A stretch of DNA of 64,000 bases, taken from NCBI RefSeq assembly GCF_022201045.2, contig NC_068564.1, forward strand, positions 1,426,001 through 1,490,000. Reading direction: 5' to 3'. Origin of the DNA: Citrus sinensis. Taxonomy: Eukaryota; Streptophyta; Magnoliopsida; Sapindales; Rutaceae. Of this stretch, positions 1 through 11,796 are shown piece by piece (the first letter of the stretch is position 1; each line of letters begins with the position of its first letter). A model generated the notes under the pieces. It was given only the letters and a program-made list of their open reading frames with translations. It ran no database searches and was not told where the DNA came from. The position numbers were made by a program, and so were the translations under genes.

Positions 1-357
1 GCGCTCGATCTCATCTCTCTCTTGTTCGTGGATGCTGGATCTCAAACCTTGCTCACTGCTTTCATGGCTACTGCCTCTTGGACTCGCCGGTGTCTCAACC
101 AACACCTCAAATAAACCGCTAATCCACTCTTGTACAAAGTCAAAAGGGGCATGCACAAAGGCTTTATTGTTCCAGCCTCCAAGTTTCCGGGTTCAAAACC
201 CGCAATTCGGAAACCCGAATTTTTCCGGGTTGAATCCGTACCGGACCCGGAGAAAGAAAATGCGGGTTTATATCCGGATCCGGGAAGGAGAATTGGCATC
301 CGGGTCCGGAACCGGAAAGGCCAGACCCGGACCCGGACCCGGTTTTTGCCATCCTTA
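1..357. repeat. GC-rich repeat, possible end of a hAT-like nonautonomous element
   Basis: The stretch 180-350 is dominated by CCGGACCCGG-type iterations, unlike its AT-rich surroundings. Read on the minus strand from 357, it begins with TAAGGATGGCAAAAACC, which resembles the GGGTGGCAAAA-like ends of many plant hAT elements (family knowledge). The opposite end was not found and may lie left of the window. Open frames across it follow from the skewed base composition and are not credible genes. Confidence 0.35.
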
Positions 358-1830
358 AACTGACTACGTCAACACCTTGAAAACTATATTTTCACAACTC
401 ACAACGTTGGGTCATAATATAGAGGAAAATGAACACGCGGAACTTCTACTTCAAAGTCTACTAGATTCATATGATTAACTCATCATTAACCTGACGAACA
501 ACAATTCAATGAACAGTCTAATTTTCGACGATATTGCAACCTCCGTATTAAATGAGGAAAGTAGGCGAAAAAACAAGGAAGACATACTGGTGAGTTCGCA
601 GCAGGCAGAAGCGTTATCAGTGACGAGAGGGAGATCAACGGAACGTGGCCCCAATGGGAGTCACAATCATGGTAGATCAAAATCCAAAAGTAAGAAAACT
701 GTTAAATGCTACAACTGTAGCAAAAAAAGGCACGTCAAGAAAGAGTGTTGGAACAGCCAGAAGAGATGAGAGGGCAAAGAACCTGAGTCATCAAATGCTC
801 AGAGGTGTGTAGCAAGTACCTCGGATGATGGCGAAATTATCTACAGCGAGGCAACAACTGGTTTAGAAGGCAGAAAACGGTTATCTGACGTCTGGCTTAT
901 ATACTCAGGAGCCACCTGGCACATGACCTTTCGGAGAGAATGGTTCTACACATTAAATCTATCTCAGGAGGATCTGTATATATGGGTGATGATTATGCCT
1001 TAGAGATCGATGGTATTAGTACAACCAATATAAAAATGTTTGATGGTACAATTCGCACAATTGAGGAGGTACGACATGTCAAAGGCTTGAGGAAGAATTT
1101 ATTGTCTTTAGGACAAATGGATAGTCGTTGGTATAAAACTCATGTAGAAAATGGGATCATGAAGATTGTTAAAGACGCGCTTGTATTAATGAAGGCAGAA
1201 AAGATCGGTGCGAAGCTATTCATGCTTAAAGATGAAACACTACAGGAAAACTGATGCGTGTGTCGCATTAAATGGAGAAGAGTCGACGATGATAAGACAT
1301 CTCAAACTTGGCCACATGTGGAATAAGGTTTGAAAATTCTCTCTGAGCGGAACTTACTTCCGGGACTCAAATCACTAAGTTTACCATTCAGTGAGCATTG
1401 TATTACAAGTAAGCAGAATAGATTAAAATTTAGCAGATCTGTTTCCAGAAGTAAATGTATTATAGACTTGGTTCATTCTGATGTTTGAGAATCACCGGAT
1501 ATATCCATGGGAGGAGTAAAGTACTTGGTGACTTTTATTAATGATTATTCTAGGAAACGTTGAGTGTATCCAATCAAGAAAAAGTCAGATGTGTTTCCAG
1601 TATTCAAACAATACAAAACGCGGGTAGAACTTGAATCCAGGAAAAGATCAAGTGGTTGAGGACAAATAATGGTGGAGAGTATACAGACGGCGAGTTTCTT
1701 GCTTTCTGTAAGCAAGAAAGTATTCAGAGGCAGTTCACGGTGGCATACACTCCCCAACAAAATGGAGTGACAAAGAGGGTGAACAAGACTCTTACAAAAA
1801 GGATAATTTTTTCACTATACAGGGAGAATT
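358..1830 (+). mobile_element. Degenerate Ty1/copia retrotransposon, gag to integrase
   Basis: The domains run in copia order on the plus strand. Gag-like coding starts near 358. A CCHC zinc knuckle (C-x2-C-x4-H-x4-C) lies at about 709-750. A protease-like SGATWHMT follows at about 908-931, with the catalytic Asp of the usual DSGA replaced by Tyr. Next come a GAG-pre-integrase segment (HLKLGHM, about 1290) and an integrase core with NNGGEYTDGEF (about 1665) and YTPQQNGV (about 1747). Several stops and frame changes break the frame. Reverse transcriptase and RNase H are absent, because the homology stops near 1830. It is therefore a dead, 3'-truncated copy. Confidence 0.85.
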
Positions 1831-1840
1831 ACAAGTATTT

Positions 1841-2188
1841 TGAGATAAATTCATCACTACCCAAGACCCAATTTATTACACACACTCTCATATATAAATA
1901 TTGAAAACAAATTATTATAAAGAGAAACTTATTTTCTCTCTTTTATAAACTCTCGGATGCACTCAAAATGAGATGCAAAACTCATTTGCATGGCTCCCTT
2001 TTTATAGCCAATTGTTAGCTAACAAATTCCACAAGTTAGGTTTGGCAGCCACCTAACTCATCCACCTCCATTTCATTTTGTCAATAGTCAGCAATTACCA
2101 AATCAAAATGTCAATGACGGCACCAAATTTCTAAAAGTCTTATACTAATTTTCAACAATTTCTAGAAGCCTTGTACAGATTTTCAACA
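1841..2188 (-). mobile_element. LTR-like sequence in minus orientation (possible solo LTR)
   Basis: On the minus strand the segment begins TGTTGAAAATC and ends ATCTCA, so it has TG...CA ends. It carries a TATA-like GGCTATAAAAAGGGAG (plus-strand 1997-2012) in an LTR-like position. No clean 5-bp target duplication is visible: AAGTA occurs at both sides but does not sit exactly at the TG/CA ends. It abuts the copia fragment on the left and a copy of the ABCC 3' end on the right. A second LTR was not found, so the assignment rests on form only. Confidence 0.35.
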
Positions 2189-2281
2189 AGTAGATGTGTA
2201 GTATCCCTTTAGCATAGCCCGGCTAGAGAGAACAAAAAAAGAAGAGGAATGTTTTTTCCTTCATTAGGTTGAGTTAGCTGA
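2189..2281 (+). pseudogene. Duplicated scrap of the ABCC gene 3' flank
   Basis: About 93 bp match 21029-21122, just after the stop codon of the ABCC gene, with only scattered differences. Both contain AGTATCCCTTTAGCATAGCC and GAAGAGGAATG. The similarity starts exactly at the edge of the LTR-like piece and fades after 2281. It indicates that a related ABCC gene, now lost or lying outside the window, once ended here. Confidence 0.75.
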
Positions 2282-4393
2282 ACCTGAGGATCTAACCAGT
2301 AGACTATTAAATACATCATGCTAGAGCAATTCTTTACAAATTCAGACATATTATGCACCAATGCTTGTTGCATCAGTCTGAAAATGCCCATGAAGTGTGA
2401 GATTGTTAGGTAATTCTCTTGAATGACAGTAAAATTATCCATTAATATTCCTTAACACACTTCCTACAAAACTAACAAAAGCATCTAATTAGTGTTTCCA
2501 CAGAGCTTGCTTTCCAATCTGGTAAACAACTTGACACCTCCATTGCAAGCATTTTAGCAACAGCAACGAGTACTCACTTGTCTGCCCTACCTTTGGCGCC
2601 ATATAACTTTATGTCTAAAAATTTTAACAGTTTGATGTAATATTTGTCAATATTAACATATATTAAATGAGTTTGAATGTGATATAAAACTTCTCTTCCC
2701 TAAAGAAAAGTTACACCTTTTAACTATATCAAATGAGCATATTTTGCAGCATGGTGCTGTGCTGGTAATCCTTAGGGTTCCCTTTAAAAACTAACTTCTA
2801 CCTTAACATAATAGCCTTAAATTCCCGTAACTATACAACAAATCTTTTATTTATGTTAATGACCTGTGATTAATCCTGTTCAGCATCTGGAACTCTAAAT
2901 ACTGGACAAATGAACTATAATGAATACAACAATGCCGTTTATGCACCAAAAAAAAAAAAAAAAACACCTGGACAAAGCCAATCTTGCACATAGGAAAAAA
3001 GGAGGCAAGGAATAGAAAGAAAGAAATAGTTTACCAGTTCCCATCCATGCTTTACTGAATTGCATTATGGGAATGTTCAACAGGGATTATATTTTCCTGC
3101 ATGCTATGATTTCCAGAGTATCATCCACTGATATAGCAGATTTGCCCTAAACATCAATCAACCACTTAATAGTCATATACAATATACACCAAATAACTAG
3201 TGAAATTCAAATTTGTGATTAACCGCATTTAGACAGGTAACTTTCTAAACCAAAATCACCCAGACAATAATTTAAAAAGCAAAAAAAAAAAATCACATGA
3301 CCAGTGATTCTATCCGGCTCTTTAATCAAACGAACTCTGGTCTGAGCATCCTGCCACAATCTATCACCAGCCCAGATAAAAAAAAATCACATTTTTACCA
3401 AATTGAACGTTAAAAAATTCATTTTTTTACCAAAAAAAAAAAATCACATAGCAGTGAATCAAACACAATTGTCAATATACAAAATCTAAGAACACTAACC
3501 TGCCAGGTACGTAAACATTGAAAGCAATATAGATGATATCCTGGTCCTAGTAATCATACTGGATAGCTTGTTACTCGATCCCCCGCTTTGCATTTTTTTT
3601 CCTTTTTATCTCTCTTTAAATCTTGTGCCCTTTTCTTTCTCTTTTCCGTATCGATGGATCAAAAAAGAGTTGATTTAACCTTTTCGGCCGATCTTCTAAG
3701 TAGGTTTCTTGCAGAGATTTTGTAAATGAGATCTATTGTTTGATTTGATGGAGGTTTTATGTTGGATTTTGATAACTGATAAAAAGTGAGAGCTTTGTTG
3801 TGTTGTGTTCGGAGGAGAGTTAGTTTTTTGTGGTCACTCGGTTCCAGTGCCACTTTCTCAAAATAACGAACATCTATCTAATTTTAACTTTTTTATTACC
3901 AAATAAGAAAAATAAATAATAATATTTTTTATTTTTTATGTTGTAAATAATGTTAAAACATAATTTTTTATTTTCTAGCCGTACACGATATTTTACTAGA
4001 CTCTACTCATGCCATTCAACTGGAGAGATTCGCCTCAGGGTGAGAGATGAGAGGACATAGCTGAGCTGGTATTTTTTATTACTCAACAATAATAACAATC
4101 TGTAAGTTGTAACGTTACTAATTTATTTTTTTTAAAAAAAAGTGAGCTGGATCTTTAGATGGTTTGCCAACAAACCATACCTTGATTGCTCTAATTGAAA
4201 ATAATAATTACCAATAAAAAACAAATGGGAATAATTAACCTACCATCCAATTCAAAAATGAAAAAAAGTGCAATAAATCAACCCAGATTTTGTTGATATA
4301 CAAAGCACATTTTCCTGTTTACAAACTGGATCCATTTATTAAGTAACATTGGCGCACAGCAAATGAAATTAAAAAAAATGGGGTAATTGGCTA
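2282..4393. other. Intergenic DNA, no supported gene
   Basis: AT-rich DNA with several poly-A tracts (for example 2947-2964, 3281-3291, 3432-3443). Short open frames, including one of 77 codons on the minus strand at 2209-2442, show no recognisable family and no supporting exon structure. I see no RNA gene and no clear transposon end. Confidence 0.5.
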
Positions 4394-4402
4394 GCCATAA
4401 AA

Positions 4403-4912
4403 GAGTGGAGCTATTGGCACCCCTACATTATTCTTACAAAACCCCACTTTAAATAAAATTATACTTAAGGATAATTGAAAATTAAACACATATAGATTTT
4501 TTTCCAGCAAATTACTTAATTCATAATCAATCTTTTAAAAAAAAAATTATATATGCTACTTCATATTTAACTAAAATAAATTGTACAAATGTAGAATAAT
4601 CTATTGTTCTCTTTTGATTTCTTATTGATTAAATATTTTTATACTTAAAATTACTTTGAAATATGTGTTATTTCAACCAATGATGAATACTAAAAAACTA
4701 ATCACCCATATAACTTTTTAATTTGTGTGTAGATTAATAATAAAATTAAAAATAGCACAATAATACTTTGAGTTTTAATAATAAAATAAATCAAATAAAA
4801 ATTGAGAACTTAGAAAAATATATCTAAAAAATGACATTTTCGAAAATAAAATAAATATAACTAAAAATGAGATTTTATGAGGAGATGAGAGGGGGTGCCA
4901 ATAGTCCAACTC
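4403..4912. mobile_element. MITE with 9-bp target duplication, Mutator-like (copy 1)
   Basis: Terminal inverted repeats: the left end starts GAGTGGAGCTATTGGCACCC, and the right end on the complement starts GAGTTGGACTATTGGCACCC. The flanks are GCCATAAAA (4394-4402) and GCCGTAAAA (4913-4921), a 9-bp target duplication with one mismatch, which is the length typical of Mutator-like elements. The interior is AT-rich with no transposase. A second copy lies at 57425-58071. Confidence 0.8.
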
Positions 4913-6257
4913 GCCGTAAAATGATAAAAAGTACCAGAATATCAGCTTTATGGTTACTATGATCATTATTGGGCTGAATCTAGGCCCAACTAATTTTCGT
5001 ATGTCTCCCATACTGGGCCATTATGAGCAACCTTTCATACAAATATAGAAACTGTAGAAGCCCATAGAAAAACAAGAAAAGGGTTACAAAGCTCCTTATA
5101 ACTAATTTTAATTCAGAGAGAATTTGGGATCGTTTATGAATTTGTGCATATAGTTGTGATTCACAATCACAATTTATAAATTTAACAAGTTAGATTAGGT
5201 GGATAGAATTAAGAAAATACCACTGTCATGGTTTACAATTTAATTTCATAGTAAAAGATAAGACATAAATTATAATAGGACACCAATAGTATATTCTATT
5301 GCTTTCTGAATGTCTGAATACAAGCATTGAACTTTTGAGACAACCTAGAGTATTTGGGGCAAATATAAGGGACTCTCAATGAGGAATTATGGCTGCAACA
5401 ACTTGAAGATATCATTTTTCAATTATGTCGAATTTGTTGAAACATTTGCTATCTATGAAAGTTTAAAGATGACCAAATTTTGATGGGGGCTTTATCCCTT
5501 AATTATTGAATCGGATTCACAAAATGTGATTAGGCTGATTACAAAATTTGATCTTAAATTATCTAAGGAATGACAAAATAATTAATAATGGTACGATAAT
5601 TTGCATTATAGTTCAAGAATAAATAAAAAATATATTACACTCCCAACAAGTACCATTTTAACTAACACATCCAACAAAATTTATGTTTCAGTGTACAGAT
5701 TTCTTTCTAGAGTAATATCATAGCGATTTTTTTTTTTAAATTTTTGTAATTCTTGTTACTTTTCACACAATCATGTAAAGTAAGAATAATTGCCTTCGCC
5801 GGCTTTTGTGCATCATTGCGTTGGAATGAAGCTAAAAAATATTGACATGAATATGAATAGAATGATAATTACAACTCAAAGCAAATATTAATAATCAGCT
5901 TACCACTGTCACTCACCGAACACCTTATCTAGTTCCTGCAACATATATACATGATTACTTTTCAGAACTATAAAATAAAATTGACAAGAAAGAGAACAAA
6001 TAAATTAGAGTGTTGGGTGGGTTTAGAATAAATTAATTAATGAATGATTTCTGGGATTGGCTTGCATCACCGACTGCAATCAGTCTTTTATATTTCCACT
6101 TCCACCACATAATTTTTTTAAAAAATTTTATTTAATAAGAATTAGATTGTCACCATCTGATGACGTTCACGGGTAGAGAGCATACGGCCAGACAAAAAGA
6201 TTGTATCTAAAATCTGAAATGTATAGATTGCTTAATATGAATTATTGAATGGCCAGT

Positions 6258-6324
6258 GCTACGTTACGTTAATCGTAACGTACGCTAGTGTGTGTGGCGT
6301 ACGTTACGATTAACGTAACGTAGC
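6258..6324. repeat. Perfect nested palindrome (28-bp arms, 11-bp loop)
   Basis: Arms 6258-6285 and 6297-6324 are exact reverse complements around the loop TAGTGTGTGTG. Each arm is itself a hairpin: ACGTTACG, spacer TTAAT, then CGTAACGT. The DNA could therefore form either one long stem or two small hairpins. It lies in a segment absent from the paralogous block near 10525. Confidence 0.9.
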
Positions 6325-7372
6325 GGGATTCTTATTGGATTTGATTTCTCTTAATATTTTATATATGTGTAAAGATTATTTTTAGAGCGACAACTGTAAA
6401 AGTGTTTATTGGCAAAGATTTGTAAGTGTAATTTTAAAATTAACTCTTTTAATAAGTCATCCCATTTTACTAACCACTATTAATTATGGTGTGGAATTTT
6501 GAAAAGCCTTTTGTCATTTTGTTTGTCTTTACACTGATAAGGGGATGTACATTGCATAAGCAGTCTCAATTTTCCTGTTGCTTGTCTTTCTCTTTGCGAC
6601 GTGCTTTCTAGCCGCTTAAAAGGACCTTAATATATTATGATTCATGAAACCAACTCTATTTTGAAACACAATAACAACGACACCTTGTGATTTGGTAAAT
6701 GGTCGCGAAGATTCTCTTATTTTTTTAAATAATCACACATATTCTTTTATAGAACATGTAAACTCTTTTTTAAGTTGATAAATAATTATACAAACCCTTA
6801 AGTTTGTAATCATTTATTCCTTCACAATCATATATACCCACCTTTTTTTTTCATAATTAATTTCATACTCTATTTTGTTCCTATTCTCTTATCACTAAAA
6901 ATTAAAAAAAAATCTAACATATAGGATTCAGACACTGAGTCCCTTCTTAGAGTCCGCTAGAAGAGCCGATGGTGCTAGAATCTGCATTTTTTTGACAAAC
7001 AATAGAATAAACAAGGGAAAAAGGCAAATAAATATTCTTTTAATGTACAATTTTAATGATTTATACTATAAACTTATTGTCACATTGTTGTATATATATA
7101 TATATAAAGAGTTTTGATATTGCATTATTTGAAATATGTGTGTGTGTGTGTGGTTTTTGCTCTTTTATATAGACCTACATTCACGTAAATATTCACAATA
7201 AATTTATAAATTAATTCCGTCTTAAAAAAAAGAAAAAGAAAGAACTCCTGGGTCCGTAACATATTCATAAAATGGAACATGCGTTGATGGTAGAACCTTA
7301 TATGTTGTTGATGGGTATGCTCGGTCATAATAATTCCATTTCGAAAAACAAGCTTCAGTACTAAGAGATAAT

Positions 7373-7408
<36 letters not shown>

Positions 7409-7734
7409 CGACAAAATGTAAACAAGTGGCGATTTTTTTTTTTTTTAAAAACGTGGTTGAAGACTTGAAGTCGTTATCAGCTTGAATTATTATTGTCTTA
7501 ATTTTGTCTTTTGCATGGTTAATGCATTTGACTAATTTAAAAAAAAAAAGTTTATTAAATTGTTATGATTTTTTTAATTTTTTAATTAGAGACTTTGAGT
7601 TCGCTTATGGCCTATCCCAGTTAAAAGAAGATTATGCACATAAACTTTTATATATATATATATATATAAGTTTGTGTGAGAGGGCATGACTAATAAATTA
7701 TTTCTTTTTTTTTTCTAATTTGTTAAATGATTGC

Positions 7735-8495
7735 AGATTAAATCCATGCTGCGTTTACTTTTTGGATTTGAGTGAGAATACTGAGGAGTGGGAATCCTTA
7801 GATTAGGAGTGTGGAATGGGAGTGGGAGTGCGAGTAGGGTGTTTACTTAGACTAAATAAAAATATGGATTGTCAATCAGAATCCTAATTATTTGTTTACT
7901 TTGTCTTGTATTGGGAGTAAATTGTTTTAAATTATAATTTTATCCTTATGTATAGAATTATAATTTGTAATTAAAAAATTAATAAAAAATATATTTGGAA
8001 AATAAATTAAATATTTTATTATATTTATAAATTAATAATAATTACTAATATTCTTAATTATGTAAATCATAATTTTTTGTTAATTTAAATTTAAATTATG
8101 TGAATAAAAATTATTAATAATAGCAACACAAATGAAATATTATTATTGATAATATAGTACAAAATTAATATTTTTTTAGAATAAAATATTTATTATTATT
8201 AATTAATATTTATTAAAATTAATGTTTAATATTATTAATTTAAATATAATATTTATTTATTTTTATTTTATTAAATTTAATAAAATAAATATGATATAAT
8301 TATTATTTTTAATAAATATGATATTATTTATTTTATTAAATATTATTTATTTATTTTTATAAAGATAAAATGGGAAGAGGGGGGAGTGGATTCTCACTCC
8401 CACTCCCCCCTTTTTTAAGGTAAGTAAACACTGGAGTGAGAGGAATCCACACTCCATACTCCCACTTCAGAAAGTAAACACTGCCTTAATCTATT
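7735..8495. mobile_element. AT-rich MITE, PIF/Harbinger (Tourist)-like, possibly nested
   Basis: The outer ends are GCTGCGTTTACTTTTTG (about 7749) and, on the complement, GGCAGTGTTTACTTTCTG (ending about 8485). A second inner pair also carries GTGTTTACTTA (about 7839, and complement at about 8430), suggesting one element inside another. The ends are G-rich (GGGAGTGGGAGTG) and the middle is almost pure A/T. The paralogous block lacks it: sequence around 12475 passes from GATTGCAGAT directly to GCTATCTCC. The Harbinger label rests on the GTTTACTT-type end and is tentative. Exact borders and the target duplication are not resolved. Confidence 0.6.
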
Positions 8496-10018
8496 GCCAG
8501 TGTAGTAGTGCGTGTAAAATGGAAAATTTATAGCCCATAAAACTATGTGGCTATCTCCTCCGAAAACAAATAAAAATAAATAAATTAAAATACCCGACTG
8601 AGATAAAGAGAGTGATGTCTCCAAGACAAGCAACAGAAGAAAGGGAAAATTATCAGCTCTCTAACTTAAAATTACTTTATTTTTAAAAAAATTATAAAAA
8701 TTTAAATTTGTTCAATTTTTTTTTTATCTTACACTTGCAATTTATATTAATTGTACCAAAAAAATAGAATTATATTTACAAAATAATCAAATAAAAATAA
8801 ACATAATTACAACATGATTCTTATAATGATAATTATGTCTTTTAAATTTTATAATATTTTTATAAAATAACTTTATTAATAAAATTTTATTAATCGATTC
8901 GATATACAGTTTGATTTGATAATTTGTGCGGCTAATACTACTCTCAGATTTAACCAATTCGACATACGGTTCGATTTTTATTAATATGAAATGATTTAAA
9001 AGTACTAAAAAAAATAAAAATTGAATCAATTTCTCATCTTATTCGATAAATTTGTGATTTTGATAAAAATGTTCAGTCATAAGCATTTTTTAAAGAAAAA
9101 ATTATAATTTTCTTGTTTAAAAAATGAGATTAAGCTTAAAATGTACATAATTATGATCAAACAAATGGATCCAAAAAGAATAAAATTATGTTTTGCGACT
9201 TCAAATAAAAATTAACAAGAAATCTTTGTCATAAAGTAAAAAATTTCGCCTAATACAACAAATACTATGTCATGTGAAAAAAAAAGAAGATAAAGTTTTA
9301 TTTTAGAGTATATGCTCGTTTAGTTCTTATAGTTTAATTAATTGTCTATTTAGTTTTTATATTTTAAACAATACTTCAAAATATCATTATCGTTAAATAT
9401 GTTACATTCTTACTCTTAAATTTTCTTAGCTTTTATCATCATATTCTTGCAACAAATATTCTTGATATTAATCAATTTATTTTTATAAAAGTTAACTTTA
9501 GCAAATTAACCAATAATGATATATTGACAAATTAACCAATAATTCACAATATGGGTAACCAATATGTTTAAAAAATAATAATAAAAAAATATTTTATAAA
9601 AATCAACATGATTTTTAGTCTCAAAATTTTATAATATTTTTAAAATAGAATAATTTTAAGGTGGATGAGCGACAATGCGTGTGGAAAAAGTTTGTAGCTA
9701 AGAGCATCTCTAAAATGCTCTATTAATTTTACTCTTCAAATATTTATTTACTTACATATGTGACAAAAAAGAGAGTAAAAAAAAAAGTGTTATTCTCCAA
9801 AAGTCTCTTTAAATCTAAATAAGTTAATATTATTTTAATCAAATAAATATTTTTTCAAAAGAAAAATAAATAGTAATTAAAGCACTTCTCTCTCGAATAA
9901 AAAATAATAAAATATAAATTGAAAAGTGAGAAAACAACTCTATAAAATTTAAGAGAGAGAATAATTTATTATTTGAAAAATCTGAATTTGAGTGTCTTTT
10001 TAGAGTATTAAATGATGT

Positions 10019-10330
10019 TGAATTTGTTGAAGCAGTTGATATTTATGAAAATTTAAAGATGACCAAAATTTTGACGGGGGCTTTATCCTTTAATTATTGA
10101 ATCAGATTCACAAAATATGATTAGACTGATTATCGGCAAGCTAAAGTGAGATTGGATGGCTAGTGGCAGAGATTTAAGATAAGATATGTTTAAGGGTGTT
10201 GCTAATGTTGTCTTTAAACTTGTCCCTAGAATTCATAATATAGTGGCTCACAAGTTGTCTAAATTGACTTTGTAGGAGCCAAATTATTGTCTTTTGGTTG
10301 CAAGAAGCTCTTGCCGAGCTTTCAACTTTG
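10019..10330 (+). pseudogene. RNase H-like (RVT_3-type) retroelement relic
   Basis: Translation with one frame change gives an RNase H-like reading: VEAVDIYENLKMTK, then IIESDSQNMIRLI with the Glu-x-Asp core, then KLVPRIHNIVAHKLSKL. This order and spacing match the RNase H-like domain at the end of plant LINE reverse transcriptases and related host genes (family knowledge). In-frame stops and the frame change make it dead. The left block retains only the first part, at about 5433-5570. Confidence 0.6.
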
Positions 10331-11022
10331 TTATCTTCTGATAAACAGTCTTCCAATCTGGTAATTAAAAAATTCAGAACTATTAAATAAAATTGACAAG
10401 AAAGAGAAAAAAACAAATTAGAGTGTTGGGTGAGTTTAGAATAAATAAATTAATGAATGATTTTAGGGATTGACTTGTATCACCGACTATAATTTGTCTT
10501 TTATATTTCCACTTCCACCACATAATTATTGGATTTGATTTCTCTTAACATTTTATATATGTGTAAGATTATTTTTAGAGCGACAACCGTAAAAGTGTTT
10601 ATTGGCAAAGATTTGTAACTGTAATTTCAAAATTAACTCTTTTAATAAGTCATCCCATTTTACTAACCACTATTAATTATGGTGTGGAATTTTGAAAAGC
10701 CTTTTGTCATTTTGTTTGTCTTTACACTGATAAGGGGATGTACATTGCATAAGCAGTCTCAATTTTCCTGTTGCTTGTCTTTCTCTTTGCGATGTGCTTT
10801 CTAGCCGCTTAAAAGGACGTTGACGATTCATGAAACCAAGTCTACTTTGAGTCTTGAGAGTCACAAATCACAATCATATATGCCCGCCCCTTTTTCTTTT
10901 CATAATTAATTTCATGCTTTATTTCGTTCCTATTCTCTATCACTAAAATTAAAAAAAAAACTTAATAAATATTTTTTTAATGTATAATTTTAATGATTTA
11001 TACTATAAGCTTATTGTTGCAT

Positions 11023-11796
11023 CAAGGCCGGTTTTAGAGTTTTTGGAGCTTTAGACAAATTATTTTTATGAGACCTCTTTTTATTCTGCAACTTAAATAC
11101 TCGAAAAAACATAAAATATCTCAAAATTCGTTCCATATTTAGTTCTTAAATTTCAACAATAATTAAGATCTTAAAAGTTTTTAAAAATAGTGAAGAAGAT
11201 ATTCTTTTTTACATCCATTAAAACTATTACAAAAATAAACAAAAAAAATAAATAAGAAAAATACTATTTTAAAATAGAATATCTAGAATTGTATCACATA
11301 GAAAGCTGAGAAGATAAATTGATAATCAGATAATGGAAATAAACTTTATATTTCAAGAAATTAACTTTTTCTTTTTTAAATGAACTAATGAATGTAATAA
11401 TTTTCTTTGTACATATGACATCAAGAAATTGTTTCATCTATTTATTTTTTAGATTATAAGATTTTTAATAGAAATTAGAAGGAATACTAAAAGTCAAATA
11501 TTCTAATGTTAAATAATTAAGTTTTCTTAGAAAACTCAAAAGGTTAAGAATTTAATTTTTTTTCTTGGAAAGATTAATAGTTAATGAATTAATGGTTAAA
11601 TAATATTATTAATTTTATCTCTTTGATACTAAGATTAACAAATATAGATAGGTTTCCTAAAATACGGAATTAAAAAGAAAAAAAAAAAGCACTCGTTAAT
11701 TAAAAAATTATTAAGGACATACTCAAAAGATGGGGCTTTCAAAAGATATAAGACCTTAGGCGACCGACAGTTCGCCTATACTTAAGACCATCACTG
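11023..11796. mobile_element. hAT-like nonautonomous element with 8-bp target duplication
   Basis: The left end is CAAGGCCGGTTTTAGAG. The right end on the complement is CAGTGATGGTCTTAAGT, an imperfect inverted repeat starting with CA. Flanks TGTTGCAT (11015-11022) and TGACGCAT (11797-11804) match at 6 of 8 positions, the duplication length of hAT elements. The paralogous block near 7075-7090 has no such insert, which confirms it as an insertion after the block duplicated. No transposase is seen in its 774 bp. Confidence 0.7.

Larger units (their letters stand above)
5433..9705. repeat. Left copy of a multi-kb diverged tandem duplication
   Basis: Blocks here recur in the same order at 10019-12875. 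The pairs are 5433-5545 with 10019-10131, 5964-6115 with 10375-10525, 6333-6660 with 10528-10850, 6820-6915 with 10860-10960, 7190-7440 with 11890-12160, 7490-7700 with 12190-12440, 8520-8830 with 12475-12740, and 9640-9700 with 12813-12870. Similarity is high but broken by indels. This copy is longer because it contains a palindrome segment (about 6112-6330) and a MITE (about 7735-8495) missing from the other. It also holds AT microsatellites (about 7092-7107, 7375-7403, 7650-7669). I see no coding potential beyond a short RNase H-like relic at 5433-5570. Confidence 0.8.

Noticed and set aside
32-358. Overlapping open frames on both strands in the first 360 bases
   Set aside because: They arise from CCGGACCCGG-type repetition, which lacks stops in several frames. 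No family resemblance or exon signals.
2209-2442. 77-codon minus-strand frame beside the copia relic
   Set aside because: It starts inside a piece homologous to an ABCC 3' flank and matches nothing I know. Probably chance.
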